NCBI GenBank assembly: GCA_963971575.1
Contig: OZ020611.1
Coordinates: 241,390,654 to 241,454,653 of the forward strand
Source: Liopterus haemorrhoidalis
Taxonomy: Eukaryota > Arthropoda > Insecta > Coleoptera > Dytiscidae
Length of the DNA: 64,000 nt
Reading direction: 5' to 3'
Part shown: in pieces, positions 46,357 to 57,402 of the stretch
Layout of the letters: every line of letters begins with the position of its first letter
How positions within the stretch are numbered: position 1 is the stretch's first letter
Program-made: the position numbers and the translations under genes
Notes under the pieces: model-generated
Database searches by the model: none
The model's input: the letters and a program-made list of their open reading frames with translations, nothing else
What the model was told of the DNA's origin: nothing

Positions 46357-46462
46357 TGTGTAATTTTTAGGTATTACTGATGTAATTTGATACGTTGAAA
46401 TCAAATCTGAAAACAGAATTATTCTATTACCCATGCAAATTTATATTTCGCAATATGCAACA

Positions 46463-46470
46463 TTTTTATA
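46463..46470 (-). promoter_or_regulatory. Candidate TATA box of gene D
   Basis: TATAAAAA on the minus strand, preceded by GACGCAG. A start site about 30 bases on would give a leader of about 85 bases before ATG 46356. Confidence 0.35.
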
Positions 46471-46695
46471 CTGCGTCAACTTATGATATGTATCTGCGGT
46501 GACGAATACAACTGGTTAAGATCAGTTTATTCCTACTTATCAGGTCTAAATGTATGCTTCAAAATAGATTGCGTGAATTAATAAACTACAGGTGTCACTA
46601 TCTGTTGTATTTTTCACATCGCGACTGTTAACTCTTTGAGTTCTAAGTAATTTATATTTTTTCTTTTACTTTTTTTTCGCTTAATTTTAAGTATA

Positions 46696-47530
46696 ATGTC
46701 TAGAAAGTGCGTAAATAGTGTCGACACTTTTTGTTATATATGCGGAGAGTTGACTTTTAAATCGCAAAAATGTAATTTCACCGCGCTTGTACGAAAAACT
46801 TACACACTTTATTTCGAAGTTAAAGTTGGAAACCAAGACAAAACATGGGCCCCTCATATATGTTGTATGACTTGTGTAAGGTTGTTAACAGGTTGGTTGA
46901 AAGACGCAAATCGTTAAATTGCGCTTTGGAAATACCAATGGTTTGGAGAGAACCAAACGACCTTATTACGGATTGCTATTTTTGCCTCACTAATATAATA
47001 GATATTAGACAAAGGTCTAAACATACTAAGCAGTATCCTAATTTACCATCAGCTTTATGACCCGTCGAATATAATAATGAACTTGTCCCAAAACGACCAG
47101 AATCTCGGACTTTAGATGAAGAAAAACCTGAATCCGCTGATTCTTCAAGTGGTCTCGCAGAATTCGTAAAAGAAATCGAAACTGATCCTTTACTTAACGT
47201 ACCAGAATGTTCAACAGAGCCGCATCTGATATCACAGGTTGAACTTAGTTCAATACTTAAATCAAGACAAGAGATATCGTGAATGATGTACTTGATGACT
47301 ACAAAGAAATGGGATGTAGGATGTCTTTAAAAATTCACTTTCTGGACTCTCATCTAGATTTCTTCCCAGAAGATCTGGGTGCAGTAAGTAATGAACATGG
47401 GGAATGATTCCACCAAGACATTTCCGCCATGGAAAAGTGATATCAAGGTAAATGGAGCCTAAATTTGCTTGCTGGTTACTACCGGACATTAATTAGGAAT
47501 GCTTCAGAAACGAAATATCGACGTAAAACA
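46696..47530 (+). pseudogene. MSRKC-family protein, copy 3, N- and C-terminus with internal deletion
   Basis: ATG 46696 starts MSRKCVNSVDTFCYICGELT, then YFEVKVGNQDKTWAPHICCM. A frameshift near 46910 leads into IPMVWREPNDLITDCYFCLT, and a TGA interrupts before RPVEY-like sequence. Traces of the C-terminal block (MGCRMSLKIHFLDSHLDFFP, then a late stop) end near 47.5 kb. CxxC pairs (CYICG, CYFC, ICCMTC) suggest zinc binding. The large middle part is missing. It tells that the fragments at 253 and 39240 belong to this same family. Confidence 0.65.
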
Positions 47531-48488
47531 TCATAAACAACATATTGAGGTAAGTTAAAATTAATAATAATACGTCTATCGCAATATTTCGTTAGAAACC
47601 AACAATACCTCATAGCAAAAATATGATGGATGATAGAAAAAAATCTGAGCTCAATTTCGGCTTTTTGGTCAAATTTTACGTGGGATACATCATGTTTTGT
47701 CATAAAAAATAAGTTCATTTTTGTTTACCAGTGTAATTAGTATTTTTCACTTTTACGAATTTTCAAGTAGGTACGACTTTTTTTCATTTCACGTTTATAG
47801 CCTTGGCTACTGAAGTAATTAGCCAGGGCAATTCTAATTTTTTGTAATGGAAATTCCATGCCTGAACTGTATTCGAACTCAAAATCTTAGCAACGCAGAG
47901 TACATTTGCCGTTTTCAATTATTTCAAAGGTGATAACTGAAATGTAAAATAATTTGTTATTAATGATTTTTTATAACGCTAATCTGCAACAGTATATTTT
48001 GTGACACAAGTTTCATAAGGCATGATTTTGACGCACGCGTCGAAGTTAGAAAACGAATCGCGAAACGACGAATTTTCTAACCGACAAGTGTGGCAAAAAG
48101 CCTTATGTAACGTTTTTATACTAATTTTTCTATTTTGCTTTTTCCTGCCTTTTAAAATAATAAATTTTCATTATATAATCAAACAACATCCCCGATTTAA
48201 TTCCAAATTCTCCAAATTTTGCATGTAAATGTAGCGGTTGGACGGATTGGTTAACAGTTTTATATTTTTCAAGGTAACTATCAATTATATTTTGTAAAAT
48301 TTGCACGTTATTGTATCAGTCTTACCAATTGTATAAAATAAAATGTTTAGTGTCATAAAGAAACTCTTTATAACTCTCAATTTCAAAATGATTCTCTTAT
48401 GTATTCAAAATAGAAAAATTCTTTTATCGAACCGTATGTTCTTTAAATTGGTTATATTAGGAGTCCATGAAACCCAGCCTTAAAATCA
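47531..48488. other. Unassigned sequence downstream of gene E
   Basis: AT-rich. Includes the palindromic motif block at 48020-48115. No coding frame recognised. Confidence 0.35.
48020..48115. repeat. Inverted motif block, AACGAATCGCGAAACGACGAA
   Basis: The outer arms CATAAGGC and GCCTTATG pair. Inside lies CGAATCGCGAAACGACGAAT, like the palindrome of the tandem repeat at 10.1 kb. Confidence 0.5.
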
Positions 48489-48494
48489 TTTAAT
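48489..48494 (-). terminator. Gene E polyadenylation signal (variant)
   Basis: ATTAAA on the minus strand about 35 bases after the gene E stop. It is close for a 3'UTR but the only candidate nearby. Confidence 0.3.
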
Positions 48495-48526
48495 TACTTC
48501 CTGAAAGTAAACCTTGTCCGTTGATT

Positions 48527-49248
48527 TTATCCACGATTATAATAAACTACAGGTCCTATAGCCACAACTTTTCCAATCCTGGGTGTACTTCCATCATTTC
48601 TTGTCAAATTAAGTACAAATTTATTCAAATCTACCCCTGGTTCAACAGCTATAACCTTAGAACCCGGTCCTGCAATAGCCACCCCATTGGGCTGAGTGTA
48701 TGCAATTCCATTTGGCCCAACAATGGCTGTACCTCCACTCCCAGCTGTAGCAATTCCTCCTGGACCGGCAATAGCAACACCGCCTTTACGAACTTTGAGC
48801 CGATTTATAAATATCCCACTCCCAGAGTTGGTTTTGTCGAGGAATTTGTCTTCTCCTTGCTTTAGGTTTCCTTTGTTTAGTTTTGTCATTTGTTTTGCTG
48901 TTTTGGAATCGGTTATCTCTATACCTTCTATTTCTAATGTGTCTTTTGTTTCGTTAAGAACTTTTTCAAGGTATTTTATTATTCCTTTTGGTCCGTTTTT
49001 GGCTTCGTCTTCTTTTATATGTTCTAGGAGTTTCATTATACGACGACCTTTTTCGCTGTTTTCAAATGTTATTGATCTGCTTATTCGAATTTGTTCTTTA
49101 AGTTCACTGGGCTCTTCAGCTGGTTTTTCTTTGATTTTTGTGGTTTCAGTTGTTTCTACATTTTCTTTTTCATTTTTGTGTTCTTTAGAATCTGTGGTTG
49201 GTTCATTTTTATTTAATTTTATGCCCTTTCCAGTTCTGTCTTCTGAAA
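48527..49248 (-). CDS. Gene E, terminal exon with complete GPGG module
   Basis: Acceptor ATATATTTTAG at 49249, with a second AG six bases on (TTTCAG at 49243). Both keep the frame, giving or losing two residues. Begins VSEDRTGKGIKLNKNEPTT, continues Lys/Glu/Thr-rich (ENVETTETTKIKEKPAEEPS), then a helical charged region (RRIMKLLEHIKEDEAKNG). The C-terminal module follows: KGGVAIAGPGGIATAGSGGT, AIVGPNGIAYTQPNGVAIAG and PGSKVIAVEPGVDLNKFVLN, ending VVAIGPVVYYNRG with stop at 48527. This is the fullest copy of the shared module (DUF4774-like, from memory), about 60 residues of small and hydrophobic amino acids. It is joined in phase 1 to 52861-54146. Confidence 0.85.
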
Positions 49249-49545
49249 CTAAAATATATTATATTAAACTTTGGGGCTTAATCAAAAATTTCTCAAGACA
49301 TATGTAATTTTTAGTAAACATTTCGATCTTTTTGCAAAAGGACTAGTTCTTCGAGACCGAACAATATTCGACAAGTTAACTCAAATGTGAAAGCCTTGTT
49401 GATAACATTCTTTGATTCTCAAAGGATTATTCTTCGTCAAGTTGAAACAAAAATATATTAGATTAAACTTTGGGGCTTAAACAAAAATTGCTCGAGACAT
49501 ACGTGTAATTTTTAGTAGACATTTCGATCCTTTTGCAAAAGAGAA
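49246..49545. repeat. Duplicated ~100-bp segment spanning the gene E splice acceptor
   Basis: TATATTAAACTTTGGGGCTT (49257) and TTAGATTAAACTTTGGGGCT (49456) start two copies, followed by ATTTCTCAAGACATATG or ATTGCTCGAGACATACG and CATTTCGATC(T/C)TTTTGCAAA. The proximal copy includes the working acceptor. In the distal one both AG dinucleotides are lost. Confidence 0.75.
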
Positions 49546-49549
49546 TTGA

Positions 49550-50067
49550 TGAGACAAATAATTCAAGCAAAGGTGGCATTTAATAAAAATAGAAATATTT
49601 TCAGATCTAACAACATAAACAAAAGACTAAGAAAAAACCTGCTTATGATCTTTGTGTGGATTATCTTACTGCACGGAAGTGAATTATAAACACTAGGAGT
49701 GACAGAAAAAAATATGCAAGCATTGAGGAGATGGTACTATCGAAGAATGTTGAAAATTCTATGGGTGAATAGAGTGAAGAAGTATTGTGGCAAATGGAAG
49801 AAGAACCAAGTCTGTAGAAAATGTTGTAGAAGAGAAGAGATTTGGATTAGACATATTATAAGACACGAAAGGCTGGTGAAACGATTGAGGTAGCAGCAGT
49901 TGAGGGAAAGAACAGTAGGAGTAGACCAAGGTACATGAAACAGATAATGGAAGATATGAATTTAAACACGCAGGTAGAACTAAAAATACTGAGAACAGTA
50001 AAGCATAAAGAAATACCGCAAAGCAACCTATGGGTTGAAAACTTAAGGAGGACGATAGATTTTTCAT
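49550..50067 (+). pseudogene. LINE reverse-transcriptase C-terminal remnant in gene E intron
   Basis: Frame pieces IIQAKVAFNKNRNIFRSNNI, TEKNMQALRRWYYRRMLKIL and REEIWIRHIIRHERLVKRLR match the region after the polymerase domain of common insect endonuclease/RT elements (W.YRRML.I.W..R...., G.I.RH). It continues with shifts to LRRTIDFS. Several stops. Confidence 0.6.
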
Positions 50068-50671
50068 GATTGTATTGGCAAAACCAAAAATTTGTCGAAT
50101 TTTGTACGTTTGCACATTTTGGGTTATTATATCGTCGTACACTATTATCACTAATCCTTTTAAGAGTTTCGTATATATGATCAAGAAATCCTTTTACCGT
50201 ATTCATATGTCCGTCTGTCTGTCTCTACAGTAGAAATTTTGGCCAAAAATTAGAGAATTGAAATTTGGAATACACATACAGTTCTTTGACATATAGAACA
50301 GTAGTGTAGGATATAACATCGAAATGGGACACCACCATTATTTTCCTTATTATTAGAGGTACAAAAAATACTAAATAACAAAGTTGTAGAAGACTAAAGG
50401 GGACATTGCTTATAAAAGAAAATATCTTTCTAAACGAGTGGTTCTCAAACTAGGACAAACAGTGAACTTCATGATTTTTTAAAAGGGTAGATATTTTAAT
50501 GCTGCTAGGACCAAAAAAATTGAATTTTTCCATATAGTTTTACCTGTTTAGAAAGTTCATTGTTATAAAATTTATTTAGAAGGAATTTCTTTTTCTTTTT
50601 CTTAAGAATATCATGCCCAACTGTGGGGCTATAACCATTAGATTGAGCTATTTGTAAAATTATATTAAATT

Positions 50672-50930
50672 AAGGTGACTATATTTTTTTGTTCAAAATT
50701 CGAGACGGAAGCTCATAGACAGGGGGGGGGTTGATTATTGAAATATAATTATTTAATTTTTACCGACCGCCAACATATATAAGGGCGGTATTGTGATCAT
50801 ACCGATTTTTACATTTCGAGATTTCGATGGATCTCCACGAATTGAGGTCCCTACATAACGATTTGACTATTTTTAGCATGATGTCTGTCGGTCTGTCTGT
50901 CCGTCTGTCCGTCCGTCTGTCCGTTCGTGC

Positions 50931-50962
<32 letters not shown>

Positions 50963-52522
50963 GTCTCTCTGTCTGTTCGTCTGCCTGTGTACACGTGCAG
51001 AGCAAATTCGGCTAAAAGGATTTTTATAAAACTTCATATTTAAGCTTTTGACATCAATGGCACGAGTTGATCAACGAGTTGGTAAAGATCGGTTGACTAG
51101 AAATGAGAGTTTACTCGTGTCGATTTTAAGATTTTTGCGAATATTTAGCTAAAGAAAAATATTTCGAAAAAATTTATTTAACAAAAGTTACTATAAAAGC
51201 AATAGCTAACAACTTTTATTATATAAAATTTTCGAAATTTTTTCTAAGTATCTATTTTTTCATACTTATATGTAACGTTTCCATGGTAATGATAAATAAT
51301 ATCTCTGTTAAAAAATCAGCTGTGGCCACCACAGGACCGACCGCCATCATTAAGTTCTTATATAAAATAATGTATTTATTTAGCAGCAGAGTAGAAATAA
51401 CTTGGCCTAATATTTTCTAACAGAGATATTATTTATCATGACCATGAAAACGTTACATATAAGTATGAAAAATAGATTTTTTCAAAATTTTTTCGTTTAA
51501 TCAAAAAATGTTTCGAATAAAAGTTGTTAGCTATTGCTTTTATAGTAACTTTTGTTCAATAAATTTTTTCTAAATATTTTTCTGTTGTGAAATATTCACA
51601 AAAATCTTAAAATCGACACGAGTAAACACCCATTTTTAGTCAACCGATTTTTACCAAAAGTTGATCAACTCGTGCCATTGATAGCAGAAGCTTAAATATG
51701 AAGTTTCATAAAAATCCTTTCAGCCGAATTTGCTCTGCATGTGTACACAGACAGACGGACAGACGGACGGACAGACGAACAGACGGACAGACGGACAGAC
51801 GGACAGACAGACAGACCGACAGACATCATGCTAAAAATAGTCGAAACGTTATGTAGGGACCTCAATTCGTGGAGATCCATCGAAATCTCGAAATGTCAAA
51901 ATCGGTATGATCACAATACCTCCCTTATTTGTGACGGTCGGTAAAAATATTTCTACTCTGCAGCTAGAATGTATTTTATACAAGTACTTTGCGATGGCGG
52001 TCGGTCCTGTGGTGGCCACAGCTGATTTTTTTTAATACAAATTATATACAAAATATAATTTATAATATATAAAATTTTCCTATCTCAGATAATTAACTTA
52101 AATTATTAAAAGGAACTTAATTCACTGCATTTTTTTAAATGAATTCAAAATTTATTCATTTAATTACTCAGTACAAAACTTTTTATATCTTTCCGAACTA
52201 TGGACCTTTTTGAGTAGGTCTTTTGTTTTAAAGCATTTTATAAAAATCCACATAGTTTTCTTCATAATTTAATTTAATCAGTAATATTGCTTTTAATGTG
52301 TTTACTACAAGTTGAGTCTTGTTACTTATCCAAAAGCTGTTTATCATGGAAAATACTCTTTCGGTAGATTTTTTTTTTTTTATTCTCAAGTTTTGTAAAA
52401 TCGAGACGATGCGGGACAAAAAAAAAACAGAATTCGGGACAAATATTGCTTCTGAAAAAATTCGGGACGCAAGGCGGAAATTCGGGACTGTCCCGGCCAA
52501 TTCGGGACGTATGGACACCTTA
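50672..52522 (-). mobile_element. hAT element enclosing a palindromic repeat pair
   Basis: Left end AAGGTGACTATATTTTTTTG, right end inverted AAGGTGTCCATACGTCCCGA, with attaaatt close to both borders. On the minus strand near 52370-52228 STERVFSMINSFWISNKTQL and TLKAILLIKLNYEENYVDFY give the hAT C-terminus. It lies in the intron between the two large gene E exons. Confidence 0.75.
50760..51948. repeat. Large palindrome: two inverted CTGT-microsatellite elements
   Basis: Arms 50760-51347 and 51370-51948 begin with TTTTTACCGACCGCCAACAT and its inverted counterpart. Each holds GATGGATCTCCACGAATTGA, a CTGT/CCGT tract (50882-50980 and 51748-51820) and GTGTACACGTGCAGAGCAAA. A further partial end, GGCGGTCGGTCCTGTGG, lies at 51994-52012. 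It is inserted in the hAT element. Confidence 0.85.
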
Positions 52523-52860
52523 ATTAAATTCTTTATTATAATCAGCTTCAGACATTGGTATCCTAATTAATCTGTATATATAACTATGCACTGCCGATAA
52601 TTTAATATTATAAGGATGAGGAGAAGAAGCCGAAATTATAGTATTTGTAGCAGTTTGTTTTATGTATATATCAAAGAAAAAATTATGTTTATTCTGGGTT
52701 ATAGTGATATCAAGTCTCAATAATCAATCCTCATAAGCCGAAATACGTATCAAATAAACTTGTTTTATTTTATTCTTTAAAATAACCGAGTGTTTTATTT
52801 TCCTGTTATTTATTTTTATTCATAATTTCTCTTAATACTTTTGAAAAATTGAATACATAC

Positions 52861-54146
52861 CTTTCTCAGTCTGATTTTCTGCTTCACTCGGTTCATCAGT
52901 AACTTCTTCTTCCTCCTCCGTAACCCCTTCTTCTGTATCCTCTTCATCCTTTTCAACCTCCTTCATAACATCCTCCAAAAACTTCAACAACTCCAAATCA
53001 AACTCATCAAAAGTTATACCTTTTCCAGAACGCACAGCTATAACATCGCCCTTAGATTTTCTTTCACAAGCATCATTTTCTTTCTGCCCATATTCCACCA
53101 AACTTGTAACAGCAGTATACACAGTTTGAACAGGATCCTTAATTGTGATTGGGAAATAGTTTGACAAAGGCCAATTAAATTGACGCGACGTTTGGATATC
53201 TGGAAGTGATTGATAAGGACCTAACTGTCTTGGGAGTTCTGGTTTTTGTATTTCTGGTAATTTAACAAACTGAGTACCAACCCTTTCGTTGGAACTAGAG
53301 TATGGGACAAAGTCATCTGTTTTAGTTTCCACATTTTTAACTTCCAAAGGTTTTGGGATTGGTGGAACTCTTTGAGGTCTATAATTTCTTTCTGGCTTTT
53401 GAGGAGTGTCCACTTTTTGATTTGAGTGACTAAATAACTCAAAATTTCTAGAGTTTTCGTTTTTATAGGTTTGTAGGTTGGCTAAATGGGTGTCATATAC
53501 CGGGTTTGGGGTGTTGAAAGGGTTTATACTGGTCATTGGGTTCTGATATGGGTTTAGTCTTAAGTATGGGTTCTGGTATGGGTTGGGCATGAATTGGTTG
53601 TATTGGGAGGGTTGTCCAAAAGGCATATAAGGGTTAAAGGTGTTAGAAAATGGCGGACTTTGAGCATTTGATATTATACTTCTTATATTATTAATCAAAA
53701 ATTGCTGCTTGGCTTGTTCGTCGCTAGTGTTTGAATCTTCATATACAGGATCTAAAACTGGATTATTTTGTAGATCCATTGATCCAGGATTAAAATTTAA
53801 TTCTGGATTAGGAATAACATAAGTTTGTTTATGAGTTATTTTTCGTTTTATGTAATGTCCTTTTGGTACTTCTTCTTTTGGTTCTTCATTTTCGGATTGT
53901 GCTCCTGTGCGGAGTCCTGAATTTTTCTCTCTTTGTAAATATTCTAGGATTGGATTTGAAAATATTTTATTTTGCATTTGTTTGCTTTTTTCCGTTTTTG
54001 GCATATAGCGAGGGGTTAATCCATGGTTTTGGTTGACTTGAGCTATTTTCTGGAGGATGTCTTTTGTTAATTCTTCGCGGTCTTTTTCGTCAGTGATTAG
54101 TTTTCGGGGGGTTTCGGTTGGTTTTGGAAGTTGAGAATTTTGGACA
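52861..54146 (-). CDS. Gene E, large internal exon, Pro/Asn/Gln-rich
   Basis: Acceptor TTTGTTTCAG before 54146, donor GTATGT after 52861. It enters in phase 2 and leaves in phase 1, 428 whole codons, all open. It starts VQNSQLPKPTETPRKLITDE, then a coiled or helical charged part, then NPYQNPYLRLNPYQNPMTSI within a Pro/Asn/Tyr-rich region with NP-repeats. A second Pro-rich part (PEKPERNYRPQRVPPIPKPL-like) follows, and a strongly acidic end (DEEDTEEGVTEEEEEVTDEP). No cysteine framework or enzyme motif. It is the body of a secreted, mostly disordered protein. Gene D has a similar Tyr/Pro/Asn start (NPYLKLD against NPYLRLN), evidence of common origin. Confidence 0.85.
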
Positions 54147-54382
54147 CTGAAACAAATGAGAAAATTAGTTTTTGAAAATTTGTTTTTTATTGTGTATTTA
54201 AAGGTATACATGTTGTTTTTATTATTTTCTTGTATTAAAAATAACTGTCATAAGATAAGGGGAGGGGGAAATATTAAAATCGCAGTTTAAAATATTATTT
54301 GACTTAATTAATATTATAAAAAATAAAAACAGCATGTATTTTCACCAAATTATACATTAGGATCGCATAATGTACCATAGTG

Positions 54383-54661
54383 CAGTGTTTCTCAACCGGT
54401 GGTCCGTGGACAACTGGTGATCTTTAGTAAAATTTTAGTAGTCCGCGAAAGTTTTATAAATTATTATTTTTTGTTAATTTTTTTATGATCTATTGTTCAT
54501 TTTTTGTATATTTTGTTAATTTTTCATTGATTTTTTATTATTAAGGAATATGTAGGGTCTACATATACAATTTGTTTAATAGTACATTTATTTTTAGGGG
54601 TTCGCGGTAGAAAATTTATTAATTTACTGGTTTGCGGCACGTTTTCAGTTGAGAAATACTG
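54383..54661. mobile_element. Non-autonomous hAT element in gene E intron 2
   Basis: CAGTGTTTCTCAACCGGTGG and inverted CAGTATTTCTCAACTG, with exact duplication ccatagtg at 54375-54382 and 54662-54669. Confidence 0.9.
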
Positions 54662-54942
54662 CCATAGTGTATCGAAACATGATCAAAAAATTTGTTTTGT
54701 GAGTTTTAAAGGTACGAGGGTGATTTGATGAGTTGGTTCGGGTACTCATAGAGGGCAGGAGCAGCAACTGTATATGTAGTTATGTAGTTATCTTCTTTAT
54801 CATAACTTATAGGAAGTTTCAAGTCATTCTGCCATTAATTTTTTGTACGGCAGCTGATTTAAGACAAGCGCTAGTAAAAAATGGATAAAATAGAAATTTG
54901 AGGTGTGATTCAATTCTTATTTATTTATTTACTTATTTTTAC

Positions 54943-56125
54943 TTGCCCGACCTTAATATACATATAAGGGGCAAGTATTGTAATCGCGAAAATTTTCGAT
55001 GTCGAGATTTTGACTGATGTTTCATGGTCCAGGGAATCCAAAAAATCTATTTTCGAAGTGCCGTCCGTATGTGTGTGTGTGTGTGTCTGTGTGTGTTTGT
55101 GTGTGTGTCTGTGTCCGTGTGTGTGTCTGTGTGTGTGTATACACGATAACTCAAAAACGGTTCAACTTAAAGAGTTCGTTCTGGTGCTAAAAAATTCTCC
55201 TATTGTTTTTTATGAAAATCCGAAACCGGAATGGGAAGTTATAAAAGTTTGAAATTTTAAAAAATTCATAACTAGCAAACCAAGCTTTGAAAAAACCAGT
55301 GGCGAAGGGAAACCTCCGCTAGACTTGCCCTCCCATAAAAAAATATTTAAAAAAAAAATGTAAATTTAAAAAAAAAAAAAAACAATATTTAGATAAATCT
55401 TCAAAAATACATCAAATTATGTTCTATACAAATTTTTGTCCAAGGCTTGCTTTACTAGTTACGAATTAATTATCATGACCATGAAAACGTTACATATAAG
55501 TATGAAAAAATTGAGACTTAATTTTAAATAATTTTACAAAAAAAATTCGAAATTTTTCGTTTTATCAAAAAACGTCTCAAATAAAAGTTATTAGTTATTG
55601 CATTTATAGTAACATTTGTTCAATAAATTTTTTCGAAATATTTTTCTGTTGCTAAATATTCGCAAAAATCTTAAAATCGACACGAGTAAACTCTCATTTC
55701 TAGTCAACCGATTTTCATAAAAAACAATAGGGTTCTTCCCATTTAATAGGAGAATTTTTTAGTACCAGAACGAATTCTTTAAGTTAAACCGTTTTTGAGT
55801 TATCGTGTATACACACAGACACACAGACAGACAGACACACACACACACACACACACACATACGGACGGCACTTCGAAAATAGGTTTTTTGGATTCCCTGG
55901 ACCATGAAACGTGGTCATCCGTCAAAATCTCGACATCGAAAATTTTCGCGATTACAATACTTGCCCCTTATATATTAAGGTCGGGCAAGTAAAAATTGTA
56001 TAAGACTTAATTTAATTTATTTTTGAAGATTTACCTGATCCTTTTTTTTCTTATTTAATTTTTTTTTAAATATTTTTTTTATGGGAGGGCAAGTCTAGCG
56101 GAGGTTTCTCTTCGCCACTGGTTTT
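54943..56125. repeat. GT-microsatellite element pair forming a palindrome
   Basis: CTTGCCCGACCTTAATATAC and CATATAAGGGGCAAGTATTG start the left arm (54943). The right arm ends inverted at 55990. Both hold GATGTCGAGATTTTGAC and a GT (left) or AC (right) tract. A second, shorter inverted pair (GGCGAAGGGAAACCTCCGCT at 55304 and its complement near 56105) overlaps the right arm. Confidence 0.8.
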
Positions 56126-56439
56126 TTTTATTTTACATTAAAAAAAATTAATAATAGGATCCCAACATGGGGTAGAGTATATGGGGCAAAGAAGATAAGT
56201 TCTTCGTTTCTAGACCGCCGGCCATAGATATGAAATCCACGTGGTAAGTGTGACGTTTCGACCGGTCCTATTATTCCTGTATAAACAGGTACTCATTTTT
56301 TTATTTTATATTAATTTATATATTTATTGATTTATTTATTAATTAATTAATTTATTAATTGATTTATTTATTTACTTATTTCTTATTATTTTATTTTTAA
56401 GAGAAAACAGCTAGTAATTTTTCCTAAATTAGGTGACTT

Positions 56440-57330
56440 ACGTCCTTTCTATGAAACCGTTTGACTTTAGATAAATGAATTCAAGCGTGGCAGAACAAAC
56501 ATCGAAGATGCACCACTTTCTGGAAGTCCAAGAACAGCTATTATGGTAGAAACTATCGATAAAGTCCATAATTGGGTTCTGTTTTAAAGCCGAGTGAAAG
56601 TACTCAAGATAGCAGAGGCCATAAGCAACTGATTTTATTTCATTTTGCATAATGAAAAATATGACAAACTTTCTGCAAGATGGGTGCCATATTTACTCAC
56701 TGGAGATCAAAATCGTGCGAACCTCAGCCGACTGTTGGAAGGTGTTTAACAAGAATCCAGCGAATCAGTACAGCCTTTTACGACTATGGATGAAATTTGG
56801 ATTATCCATTACATGAATCAAGAGCGTAATGCAAACAGTACACTGAACCGAAAAAGACGAAGACCGTACTGTTGGCTGGAAAGGTGATAGCGTCAGTTGT
56901 TTTGGATGCGAAAAAAAATTCTCCTGATCGACAACCTTCAGAAGGGAAAAATCGTTACTGGTAAATATCAGAGAGTACTAGAAGTACGGGACAACAATCG
57001 CGGAAAAACGTCCCGGAATGACAAATAAGAAAGTGTTCACGCTGACAATATACCGATAATCAAGCCTTGCCTCTCAGGAACAAATGTCGAATTTAAGTTT
57101 GACTTTCTCCCGCATACACTGCATTCGCCTGATTTAGCTACCCCCAAGTTTCAATTTGTACCAGAAATTGAAAAAGTTTCCTGGCTGAAAAAGAATTGGG
57201 TTGATTCGAAGCCGTAAAGAACTATTTTGATGACCTCAAAGACAATCAATTTCGAAAGGAAATCGGAAACCTGGAGAAACTTTGGAGGCATTGAGCTTCT
57301 CCTGGAAGCTCAATGCTCAATTATTTAAAA
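56440..57330 (+). pseudogene. Mariner transposase M4, degenerate
   Basis: Pieces: EFKRGRTNIEDAPLSGSPRT, IDKVHNWVLF, SARWVPYLLTGDQNRANLSR, FTTMDEIWIIHYMNQE (first Asp), VHADNIPIIKPCLSG (second Asp, ADN for HDN) and LHSPDLATPKF (third region, where the SPDLAPSD Asp is lost). Numerous stops. Different mariner family from M1-M3. Confidence 0.75.
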
Positions 57331-57402
57331 AAATAAAGAATGAAACTAAATTGTTGATTTTTTAATAAAAAAACTAAGTTACTTCTCAAACCGCCCTCGA
57401 GA

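Larger units (their letters stand above)
54714..57402 (+). mobile_element. Mariner element M4 with a nested palindrome
   Basis: TACGAGGGTGATTTGATGAG at the left and ACTTCTCAAACCGCCCTCGA at the right are imperfect inverted ends. The transposase is on the plus strand. It is split by the GT-microsatellite repeats at 54943-56125. Confidence 0.65.

Noticed and set aside
48696..49307. 203-codon plus-strand frame opposite the gene E last exon
   Set aside because: Shadow of the real minus-strand exon. Its Pro/Ile/Ala pattern mirrors the Gly/Ala module.
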